Below, piece after piece: positions 1 through 8,962 of a stretch of 27,815 bases of DNA. The translations under genes and the position numbers were made by a program. Below the pieces are notes generated by a model. The model ran no database searches and was not told the origin of the DNA. It saw only the letters and a program-made list of their open reading frames with translations. The DNA comes from Gracilaria vermiculophylla (Eukaryota > Rhodophyta > Florideophyceae > Gracilariales > Gracilariaceae). The stretch spans positions 3,372,344-3,400,158 of the forward strand of contig JAHNZQ020000308.1 in NCBI GenBank assembly GCA_019155205.2, in the 5' to 3' direction. Position 1 is the first letter of the stretch; each line of letters opens with the position of its first letter.

Positions 1-467
1 GTTTCCATGGGATGTTCTGAGGGGTCCATAGAGGAGTAGGTCGGGGGTGATTTGCTTCCACTTCCGGATCACCTTAAGGAAGAATTCCACTGTTGGGGGT
101 TGGTCGTTGCAAACTAGAAACGCTGTTCTGCTGCGACTTGTGCGAATCCTTTAGGAACTGTGACCTTCTAAGTCGGGAGACCAGTTGTGGTACTGTCAGC
201 CCTCCTGTCGAGGTAGTAAAGCACAACGTCCGTTAGGAGTTTTTGGTGACTCCAAAGGCGCGTATTCCTAAAGGTGGTCTCCGGTATCTGCTGTCGGGAG
301 CCGGGGGAATTCTGAAAGGGATCCGCAAACACCAAGCGGAGGGGGAGGTTCACTGGGCGGAAAATGCTCCTACAGGCGCTGCTATGATGCGACCTGGGGA
401 TCGGCGGCTTAGAAACCTGAGAGAGTAGACAAGAGACTCCAACCGGAAAATGTAGAAGAAGACTCAA
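1..467 (-). pseudogene. Unrecognised decayed coding remnant, open at left edge
   Basis: Two overlapping minus-strand frames look coding rather than random. One runs from 467 to 168 (99 codons, proline/serine-rich at its start). The other runs from about 240 to the left edge and is interrupted by a TGA at 196-198 and a TAA at 151-153; its last 50 codons are open and rich in K, W and hydrophobic residues (for example FFLKVIRKWKQITPD). The switch of frame near 170-240 would need one indel. I recognise no family. Given the neighbourhood it is probably part of a transposable element cut by the window edge. It could also be chance open sequence; confidence is low. Confidence 0.25.
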
Positions 468-806
468 GGGTGCTTTTCTTTACTTCCCCAGACGTGGAGC
501 TCAACCGGCAGGTTAAATATCTAGCCGGGAGCCCGCCTCGGCAGGTCTCACTACTGTGCTAATTACCTGCATAAAATATCTAAAATAAATAATAAATTCT
601 ACCGCACCTCAAGGATACTGTATCGCACGCTGGCGAGATTGTGCACCACGTGGCCCAGCCACTAAATTACGAACCCTCCTTAGGAATATTATACCTCAGG
701 GCCAAACCACCCTATTTCCGTAAGAGGCACTGTACTACATGGAGGGTATCCGGAAGCTTTGGCCAGATGAACGTGGTGCGTATATGGGATTCAAAGAGCA
801 ATGATT
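468..806. other. Spacer, no supported gene
   Basis: No frame of useful length and no recognisable motif. 560-600 is A/T-rich. It lies between the left remnant and the 3' end of the piggyBac pseudogene, so it may contain the 3' untranslated part or terminal repeat of that element. I could not identify a TTAA-flanked inverted repeat by eye. Confidence 0.4.
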
Positions 807-2501
807 TTACTGTGTGCAAGACAGTCTAGCAGTTACCACTGTTGCGGTGACATTGTTGCATCTTATTCGACGAGCTTTAGTAGATAATTGTTCCTCTGCC
901 GCCTGCACCGCCTCGTAAACATCTCGACGTGCTTCTTGGAATTGGTCTTTATGGTGAAAAAAGTCAAAGCAGTTAACATGGAACCCCACCTTACATTCAG
1001 CTCACGAGTATTTTGTGTACGGTCCACGCGCTTCGCCCGACATAAGCTTGCACAGGAAGCAGTGTACACTCTTTCCCTTCTCCGTTTCCAAGAGAATATG
1101 TGTTGGCCGGTTTGTTGCATAGAAGGAACTGCTATGGCTTCCGTTGCAAATCTGTCGTCCTTTCAGACTGAGTGATGCTTTCCTCTGCATGTATTCGACA
1201 TGCTCCCGAACGAGCTGCATGATGATATGCTGCTTCAATTCACGGACATTGACTATAAATTCGCCTTGAGTGGTGATAGCTTTCAAAAGAGCTTGGGCAT
1301 TGAGAATGCTGGCGTCTAATATAAATGTAAAGATGCTCATGGTCACCCGTTTTTCTTTCCTCACCGTCGCCGATGTTCCTCGGATCTGATCAAACCTGCC
1401 GACTCCGTTCATGAAAAGTTTATAGGCAGCAATACTGGAGGGAACGTGTGTCGTTGTTCGTTGCAGAGATTCCTCTCCTGTCCATCGCTGTAGTGGCGCA
1501 AGTTCATGGACGCACATGATTGAATGTTCACCGGGATATTGGATGCGTACCTTCGGAGTAGCCGCAAGATCATTCGTATAGAATGTCACGATTGAACGGT
1601 CCTTGAAAACAATGAACCCTGCTTTTTCAGCTACACTGTTTTTATCCTTGTCGAGCACTTGCACGAGGCGCCAATCTCCTCTCTTCGAATGTTTTAGGCT
1701 TTCAATGGCCTCTTTAAGTGCGGGACGATTCAAGCCGTCTACGTTCGTGAAACGAACTGTGCCCAGAATTTTGCACTCGCCATCAGTAAGGATATGCAGC
1801 TGGCGCGCGAGAACGTGGCGCTTATAAAAGTTGTCCATGACCATCAATCTTTCTCGCGCGGGTGTGGGATGCAAAAGGGTTTGGTGGGCCATTTTTGTGC
1901 ACCATAAAGCAGATGATGATGACTTTTTAACATGTTTGCCGTGGACCTTTCTTTCAACAGCTCCTCGTAAATTTCGAAATGCATTAGTGTACCTTTCTGT
2001 TGGTGACTGGCCTGTTTTGTTACCGGAGCCATTGTCTTGGAAAATGTGAAGGTAGGCATGGGACCATCCAACGACTGAGTAAAATCTTATGCCGAACTTG
2101 ACTGGCTTAGACTTCAAATATGTACGAGATGCCGTTCGGCCTTTGCAACGTACAGTGTTTTCGTCGAGAGAGCTAACACCGACAGGGACCGCTATGGTTG
2201 CGGCATTTCGAGCAAAATGTTCGAGCACCTGCCGGCTGTGCCACAATGGATCTGCTACTGCGAAATCGTGATCATACGCATAATAAAGCCGTAGAGCGGA
2301 ACGGATCTTTAAAAATGCATCGCGTGACATCACCTTCTTGAAGAACGGAATTCGAAGAAGATCAGAGGTGCTCCAATAGTCATGCAAGTGGTGGAGACGG
2401 TGGAGGGACATCGCAAGCTCTAGTCCGACGTAGGCTAACAGCTCGTCCATTCGGAGCGCTCTGTTCTTTGCCCCGCGTTGCAGAAGCTCTCTACTTGTCT
2501 A
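807..2501 (-). pseudogene. piggyBac-family transposase (DDE_Tnp_1_7), 5' truncated, nonsense-interrupted
   Basis: A cut-and-paste transposase of the piggyBac superfamily. The main frame, 2450 to 1002 (482 codons), has the family pattern: an N-terminal DELLAYVGLELAMSL helix, then SLDENT with the first catalytic Asp near residue 96, MDNFY with the second Asp near 206, FYTND near 294 and a further conserved Asp in GRFDQIRG near 354. The same frame continues past a TGA at 1002-1004 to 807. It then contains the Cys-rich C-terminal domain (YTKYS-stop-AEC, then a further Cys and CFDFFH), so this stop falls inside a conserved domain. Upstream of 2450 the frame stays coding-like to a TAG at 2499-2501. 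About 100 residues usually present at the N-terminus are not visible, so it appears 5' truncated against the neighbouring Ulp1-like remnant. piggyBac identity is secure; an intact enzyme is unlikely. Confidence 0.85.
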
Positions 2502-2530
2502 TTGTCGCACACATTCAAGTTATGAATGGT

Positions 2531-3992
2531 TTAGAAACAAAGAGAATAATCCGAGTTCTTGCTTGTGAGCATATGGCGCTGAATCAGTTGGGATTTTGCT
2601 AAGAACAGTCCGCTACATTTACGCCATTTGGCACAGTAGGGAACGGTTTTGTACAATATGTGTTCCTCAGCAGACCCTAGTGCAGATATTTCAAACTCTT
2701 CATTCGCATATTCTTCCATAAAACACCGGCCGACTTGCTCAGCGTTGCATTCGTCTGCAGTGAACCTGATATCTCCGTGCTCCTTTGCACCAAAACTCTG
2801 TGAACTGGTAACATTCAGCATCTCGATGACAGAGGTATTCCAAGGAAGAATTGCAAGTAGACGTCAGAGTTGGCCGTGGCTGTTGGAGGTTTTCACGGGG
2901 GTTTGCCCGTCCTTTGCGGCAATCAGCCGTGCAAGTCCTGTGCATGTTATTGACACAATGTGCACACCGTGCGCCAAGCCTCAGAGTAATCACCACGATA
3001 TCTGCACCGATTGGGTGAAATCGCCGCGAATCTCACCGACAGCCAATTATGATGCTTTACTTGTGTCTACAATGGTAGACATAAGATAAACAAACAATCT
3101 CGTATGACTAGAGACAACACATACCATATATTCTCTCGAATGGACGCATGAGCACTTTTCTCCAAACTATCCATCCAAAATATCCTGGAGAGTTCCTTCA
3201 CACGTTCAACGTTCCGATTGCTCTCCGTTTCTGCTTCAAAAACTCTTTCACAATCTGTAACCCACAAATAATGTAGAGACTCCAGTGATCATTACATACA
3301 ACAGGTATAAGAACGATCGGGAACTTGAGCATATCTCGGGCAAATTTCTGTGGCATCGCCGTTGAAGACTTCTCATTGATGTTCCCGACGAGACTGCGAT
3401 GTAGAAATGCTTTGGTGTTTTCTGTCATAGATGTCCAGTATCAATTCTTAAAAGCTTCAGCAATATGCCATACGTTGTCGACAAGGTACACGACATTTAA
3501 GGCTGAACGGGCCCATATGGCCCCATATCGTACCAAAAATAACACTTCATCATCATACAGTCTTTGATTCTCGTCCAAAAGCCCTTCTTTCGTGTTGCAT
3601 TGCATCGGAATCGAGATGATCCCTTTTGGATCGTTTTCCATCCGGCCTTTGTAAGACAGTAAAATATCGCCATCATCTTCGGCTTTGGATGCTTTCTCTG
3701 CATATCCTTCCAAGCTCAGCAGTGCTTCTCTTTCTGTAACATTGCCTTCATCGTCTTCCAAAACATATATATTCTGTTTCTGGAAAATATCGGGGCTTCT
3801 CCTCTCATCCACATATTTCTCGACGACATGAACACAGGATATCGACCTGCATGACCTTCGATCTTCTGTTTCTTTAATACCGGGGATCCGGATCACTGCA
3901 CTGTCTCCATGCGGGCTGTCTTCAATTTTTCTTTTATGGGAGACTGTGCAACGGTAGCGTCGTGTTTCCGAACAATCTCTTCCCTCGGGCAC
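2531..3992 (-). pseudogene. Ulp1-like (C48) cysteine protease pseudogene
   Basis: A decayed SUMO-protease-fold gene. The frame 3992-3441 (183 codons; acidic and basic N-terminal part, then YDDEVLFLVRYGAIW) is stopped by a TGA at 3441-3443 and continues in the same frame to 3198. There PIVLIPVVCNDHWSLYII matches the catalytic-His block of the C48 family (His-Trp, near 3285). A one-base shift near 3260 leads to a frame ending in RIFWMDSLEK, the usual catalytic-Asp block (near 3170). A further shift near 3050 gives a frame continuing to 2531 through HGVHIVSITCTGLARLI, with stops at the place where the DCG nucleophile motif would be expected; I could not find that Cys. Ulp1-like domains occur both in cellular proteases and in several DNA transposons. 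The context favours a transposon-borne copy. Unrecognised introns could explain some breaks. Confidence 0.55.
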
Positions 3993-4074
3993 TTCATGCC
4001 AATGGCGGGCCTTCTGGCCCTCGACAAAGGTGTCATGGCTTTTTTTGTGTTAGCCATCACCTCAAGCCCATGCG

Positions 4075-4276
4075 GTGTTAGAGCTAAACCCTTTTACGTG
4101 TCCAGAGGATGAAGAACGCTATGAAGGCCACTTTGAAGCGACCGTCGCATATGGACCTGATGCGGGACGGTCACCATTTTTGGAACAGAGAGACGTGCCG
4201 TTTCTGCTCTTTTTTTGGCTGACAAATGCTGTTGACCGACACTTTCTGCACAGTTTTGACTTGGTGCCCCCAACCA
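4075..4276 (-). pseudogene. Small Cys-rich coding remnant
   Basis: One minus-strand frame reads KLCRKCRSTAF, later GTSLCSKNGDRP, then a TAG at 4119-4121 and a further Ser-rich stretch to a TGA. The C-x2-C start and later Cys suggest a zinc-binding knuckle. It sits directly downstream of the possible ParB-like gene on the same strand but in another frame, and upstream of the Ulp1-like remnant. It may be a lost exon or frameshifted part of either. There is no family assignment. Confidence 0.25.
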
Positions 4277-4329
4277 CCTAATTGATTCGCAAATGTGCAA
4301 TGCTTCCGCTCTTCGTGATTCAACTTTGC

Positions 4330-5097
4330 TCACTCCAATACTGTTCTTCGAAGATCCTCTTGACGTAGATGAGATGCATGACGCAATTCCATTTTTGTGA
4401 ACTTAACGATTCCTTGGTCTTCCCACTGTCGCAGAGTTTGGACCACACCGGCATCCGGAAGTCTTTCGGCTCCAAGCAAATACTTATAATCGGATCGTGT
4501 TGGTCCAAATTTGAATCTTTCATGGCTACGATATATTCGGTTCGTATCCTGCCACAGTGGTCGTAGCCACTCACGTAGTTTTGGCTTTGGAATAGTCTTA
4601 TTCCTCCATGAAAGATCCTTTTCCATAAGATACGATCGCAGTCGCTCTTTCAATGAGCCTAGAAGCATAACTTGATTCATTGTACTGTACGGTGCTGGCC
4701 GTTCTTCTTCTGTTTCCACGGCTAACGTGAGAATAGCACCCATTTCCACGATTTTCTTGTCCGGAATCAAGTTCTCCAAATCAAGCACGATACAGTTCAC
4801 TGTGGGCCTTGCCCAACGAAGAAACAGATGTTTCCTGTGATTTCCACCGACGACAAGGTATCCTATCTGACCATTTTCGAACAGCCCCTTCACGACAATG
4901 AACAAAGAGCTACTTCGTGTACCATCATTCCTTGCAATATCCCCATCTAAGGTCCGCAACCTATCCAGCGACGAGCTGCGACCGAAGGCAGACCCAACAA
5001 GAAATTGTACGGGTAGCTTTGTGACTTTGCCCACATGCTTTGCTTCATCTATGACGTTCTGGATACCTGCAATAAGCAGCATTTCATTGACATCCAT
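4330..5097 (-). CDS. Hypothetical protein with possible ParB/sulfiredoxin-like motif
   Basis: An uninterrupted 255-codon frame. The only family hint is the segment near residues 75-105, where a hydrophobic strand (SLFIVVKG) is followed by YLVVGGNHRKHLFLRWA. That resembles the G-x-H/R-R box of ParB-like nuclease/CTPase domains, which typically read as a strand, then GNHR or GERR, then a helix. The rest is charged and helical, with no membrane segment. The in-frame ATG at 5097 follows a TAA ten codons upstream, so the start is plausible. It is one of the few unbroken frames in the window and is followed on the same strand by the Cys-rich remnant and Ulp1-like pseudogene. The ParB-like reading is tentative; a cellular or transposon accessory protein remains possible. 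Confidence 0.4.
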   Translation of the reverse strand: MDVNEMLLIAGIQNVIDEAKHVGKVTKLPVQFLVGSAFGRSSSLDRLRTLDGDIARNDGTRSSSLFIVVKGLFENGQIGYLVVGGNHRKHLFLRWARPTVNCIVLDLENLIPDKKIVEMGAILTLAVETEEERPAPYSTMNQVMLLGSLKERLRSYLMEKDLSWRNKTIPKPKLREWLRPLWQDTNRIYRSHERFKFGPTRSDYKYLLGAERLPDAGVVQTLRQWEDQGIVKFTKMELRHASHLRQEDLRRTVLE

Positions 5098-6253
5098 GCT
5101 GGCAATATGCGTCCTTGGTTGTTACTGGATGGTCAGTAACTTCCCTTCAACCACAACACCGGACGGTTTCGGATAGGATAAATAAGACTAAATGGAAGAG
5201 ACGATGAGAGAGAATCGGTGTTACCAGCTGCCAGTGGAGAGGGGTGGATGGTGCGGCGTTAACATATTTATAGGCACCAAAAACTACACCATTCTTTAAG
5301 ACCCCACAGGTCCAAGTCACTGCCCTGGCCTCATCTTACCGCTCACCAAGAACAAATAACATAACACTTGCCCCGTATTGTGTAATCGTGTTCTTCACAC
5401 ACAGATACGTCCCACTCCTGGTATTCTGTGTACCTTAATACTCCCATGTATATAGATGCCCGCATGAACCCCAACCGTTTGACGTCAGTGCACTTTTCGC
5501 CTGGTACACGTCTGCTATCAATTGCACCGTAGCATTCACAGATCATATGGCCTCTCTATGACATTCATTGCACCATACAATGGCTCTATCCTACCTATCT
5601 TCTACTTTTAAAACCAATTCCAGCGTAGTGGTGCAATTGCGTTTGGGGTTTACGTATGTATGCCATTACGGTACGGTGCGTTCTACTTGTCTTCGACGTT
5701 GACTCCGTTTCACATTAGCTACCCCATGCCTTGCATTCTTCTTCAAGAATGTCTACGCGTACATCCATTACACAGTGCAATACCACCATCTTACATGTCA
5801 TGTCCATATCGAATCGAATGCAACATACTGTTGCCTCCCCAATATCCGCTAACCCCCCACTCCATACTTAACCCGTCACAAAATGATTTAATGACCATCG
5901 TGGTACATGATGGCCTTTAAAAGACCACGTGAGACACTGTCCGTTTGGTACACGTAAGACATCCGTCCCACCGTACGGCCCAATAGTGTCCCACACAGGT
6001 TGAACCTTCAACATCCGCTGCACTGTACGGTGTACTCGTCTTCCACGACAACAAGTTCTGACCTACTATGCACCGTCGGGGGCACCCTTCATTTCTATTG
6101 TCTCCACATGACATCTAATTTTCGGTTTCAGGCAATCGTCTCCTCCCTCGGCGACGTACACAAAACGTTTACTAAAGAGTGCAATAAGCACGACTTGCGT
6201 GAATATATGTCATATGCCATGTATTATAAGTATATTAAAATATATAGCCCTAT
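5098..6253. other. Spacer, no supported gene
   Basis: Short open frames occur on both strands, but none shows a family motif or persists across stop codons the way the neighbouring genes do. Variants of a TACGGT/ACCGTAC motif recur (near 5667, 5973 and 6027) without forming a clear tandem array. The pyrimidine-rich plus strand around 5650-5900 is low in coding character. Confidence 0.4.
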
Positions 6254-7927
6254 TCACGAAACCCCTAAACCCCTGGGTTCCGGTTTCCTCAAAGGAAGAT
6301 GTAGCACTTCTTTGTATACAATATTGGATAGGTTTACATCTTCCAACCTGTATCCATCTCGAACAAGTCGGTCGGTTTCGCAGACGTCCTTCGTCGGTGG
6401 ACTGTTCATTTCCGTGATATACATTTCAATGTGCTTGAGCATCGTTTCATTACGGTATATGTTCCTTACAACTGGGATGAGTCAGAGGATAACGGAGCGT
6501 TCGGGATGTACACATTTATCTTTCACCCTGATTACATTTCTTCCTACTACCATCCGTTCATCGTTTAATGTGTCCCACACAGTTGGAACCATAGCATCGT
6601 CTTCGGTGTTTTTCACAGTTCTCGGAGAATACGCCTTTTCCGCCTCACTTTTGCGCACTGCACTGGTAGTATTACTCACGTTTCGAAATAGCACTGGTTT
6701 TTTTCCAGCCTTCATCCGAACGCGATTCACAAATACAGTGCTTTTCTTAGTTATAACTGGCATTACCATCACTGCGCCGTCGCCTGGAACAATCAGCATC
6801 TGGCCACATGTCACTCTCAACACGGTACCGTCATTCGCGTCTTTTGAAGTGATATACTTTCTGAAACCAAGAGTATTACTGCAATAGCTCTTCGATGGTG
6901 TTACATAAAACGTCCAAAACTCTTCCGACATTGCACTGTTCTCACCTCCAGCTCCCATAACAATAGACACCAGAAACACCGCTTCATATTTCGCTTTGTC
7001 AGCCACAGAGGGCTCATCCGGGATATTCACAGTTTGCTCAATGTCAACTGGTGCTAATACGCCTTCTTAAGAAAGATAAATGCTTTCCGAATCATCGAGT
7101 CTGAGATATCCACCGGGTTCCGAGTATACTTCGGCGGCAATGACTTGATATCCCAGGTCCTCGTAAAATACTGGATATTCGCGATTTTGTTGGTTGGCGC
7201 TCCCCGAAAAAATACTCGCCAAGCTGTACTGCACTGCTGTGAAAGACAAGTGAAGCTTAATAGGTAGCGTTTTTACTCCGCAAAGACGCATGGACCCACT
7301 TTAATTGTTGGACACATGGTTGTGCTTCGCATTCGCAAGAAATCGAAACCGATCTTCCTTATATCCAACAGAGACGGACTTCTTGCTTTGATTTATTGAA
7401 ATCTCACTTTGCAATACCTTTTTTCCCGCATGGGTTGACCACACCAGTACACCGCTTCCTTCCACTAACTTTTGGACTATGATGCCCACAGAGTTACAGC
7501 CTTTGAAAATGAGAGGGCTTTCTTCGAAACCAATGGTCTCAGAGACTGTAATGCACTTCATATTATTCATTTAAAACGTCAATTTTCGACTGTCTGAACC
7601 ACTTCCAGTGTGTTGGCTCAATCCAATTCTCTCCGTCTCCAGAGCAAGAGGATGGTCATTCCATTCAGACACTAAACCTCGACCACGGCCATTTTGTATC
7701 CAATACAACGAACTAATATCCTCCCAGTCTTTTAAGGCATACGTATACAAGCTGAATTCGTCTAACGCTTAGCGTGCTTGTTTCAGACCCACGTTTAATT
7801 CCTTTGCTCCACTTAGGGAATTCACTCTGCCGACATCCATATTATGCAATTGCATAGAACAAAACACAAACTCATTGTACGGTAGAGACCCTTGGTTAAC
7901 CACATTTTCAGACACGTTTCTGACGTG
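6254..7927 (-). pseudogene. Unrecognised 558-codon gene interrupted only by in-frame stops
   Basis: One minus-strand frame stays protein-like from 7927 to 6254 with no indel. It is interrupted by stops at 7769-7771 (TAA), 7571-7573 (TAA), 7301-7303 (TAA), 7067-7069 (TAA) and 6482-6484 (TGA). Segments on both sides of each stop are compositionally coherent: KELNVGLKQAR-stop-ALDEFSLYTY, DSRKLTF-stop-MNNMKCIT, LDDSESIYLS-stop-EGVLAPVD and CVHPERSVIL-stop-LIPVVRNIY. I recognise no family. Visible features are a Gly-rich segment (SIVMGAGGEN) followed by FWTFYVTPS, and a Lys-rich central part. A start is uncertain: an ATG lies near 7853 and the frame closes upstream at 7928-7930. The 3' end runs straight into the telomere-like motif at 6259-6277. 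A decayed transposon gene is likely, but this rests only on context. Confidence 0.5.
6259..6277. repeat. Telomere-like motif (two AAACCCCT units)
   Basis: The plus strand reads AAACCCCTAAACCCCTGGG, two units of a CCCCTAAA-type repeat (complement TTTAGGGG). It overlaps the 3' end of the decayed minus-strand gene. It is short, so it could be chance or a small interstitial telomere-like tract; two similar tracts occur at 17682 and 26451. Confidence 0.4.
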
Positions 7928-7950
7928 TTAACACTGTTTAAAAACGTGTC
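7911..7950. repeat. Inverted repeat at the 5' edge of the 6254-7927 gene
   Basis: GACACGTTT at 7911-7919 is repeated in inverted orientation as AAACGTGTC at 7942-7950. A 10-bp palindrome, GTGTTAACAC, lies between them (7925-7934). ACGTGT recurs again just downstream. It lies where the minus-strand gene begins, so it could be a promoter element, a subterminal transposon repeat or a binding site. Confidence 0.45.
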
Positions 7951-8962
7951 AAAACGTGTACTGGACGTCAATCTTTTGCCCCAGAAAAAATGGTAATTTA
8001 TTTTAAAAAACTTGATTTTAGGGCACTTCCTGGCCGTTCTATAAAATTCTAGAATTTTACAGATCGGCCAGGAAATGCCCCTCGACCACTCATTGTGGGC
8101 TTCGTCCCCAATCGTTCGTCGGGGGCTTGGCCCTAAAATACCTCACCACCCATTACACCCCGCCGTTCCCCATTCCATTTCTCACCAAACCCATGGCTTC
8201 GTCATGTACAACATCCATATATCTGTTGTGATGCACACCTCCACCATTCAAATTCACCCTTTGCTTTCTACCATCCTTCCCTCACACGCCCCCCTTACCT
8301 TTACTTGCTGCTTAAACACCTCAGAGCCTGTTCGTTGCACCTTTCATTCGTTTTCAATTTTGGGCCCATTACTTTTCTACACATTCCTGACGCCGTTTAG
8401 CCTTACCCCTCAGCCACCGGTGCACTTGTTGTCTTATCTGTTACACATTCTCTTTTTGTATAACACAAATTTTGTTCCGGTTCTTCACATACCACGTATT
8501 CAGAATAATGGGAGCATTCTAAATAATCTAACGAAGCATTCCTCAGATTACACTTCTATGTTGGCGTTTTTTACTGCAGTCCCCCCTTCGTCTTTTCGAA
8601 AGTCCCCTAACGTCTTTGCAAAGTTCTTTTCTGCGTTTACCCTTGTTTTCCAACCCTTTGGCTTCCAAATCACAATGTTTCAACAAAATACATATGCCCC
8701 TTGCCAAATGGGTCCTCCTGATTGATTTTACAGTCCCTCTGTGAGGGGACCGCCACAATCTATTCTCATTTGACAGACTCACTGTTACGTTCTCCATTCT
8801 GTTTTGTTTATCACTTAAAAGTACAACCCGCCAGTGACAAGCACACGACTCTCATCTTTATTCTCAATGGTTCTTCCATTCTGTACCTGAAACAGATTAT
8901 TACAACCCCGCTTTAGTCAGTCACTAGTTTCTAAACACCCCTCCCCCCATCTGTCGACCATC
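7951..8962. other. Intergenic region with palindrome, pyrimidine-rich
   Basis: Apart from the palindrome at 8021-8080, the plus strand from 8080 to 8950 is C/T-rich and gives a long open frame of low complexity that I do not believe. It precedes the first ATG of the zinc-finger/YR-like/RecQ gene at 8963 and could be its 5' leader or promoter. No clear TATA box or intron consensus was identified. Confidence 0.4.
8021..8080. repeat. 60-bp near-perfect palindrome
   Basis: Arms GGGCACTTCCTGGCCG (8021-8036) and CGGCCAGGAAATGCCC (8065-8080) pair with one mismatch. The centre TAAAATTCTAGAATTTTA (8042-8059) is a perfect palindrome about the same axis (8050.5). Only three of 30 base pairs mismatch overall. 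A weaker outer pair, ATTTTAGGGC (8015-8024) with GCCCTAAAAT (8130-8139), flanks it. Possibilities are a miniature foldback element, head-to-head terminal inverted repeats, or a cruciform/transcription-factor site. Confidence 0.85.

Noticed and set aside
1002..1004. Selenocysteine at the piggyBac TGA
   Set aside because: No selenocysteine insertion structure was seen, the N-terminus is truncated and neighbouring genes carry similar stops.
3040..3060. Ulp1 catalytic Cys
   Set aside because: Two frames disagree and stops occupy the expected DCG position, so I do not assign the nucleophile.
8075..8725. A 216-codon plus-strand open frame
   Set aside because: It is C/T-rich low-complexity sequence, starts inside the palindrome and shows no motif; likely leader or intergenic sequence.
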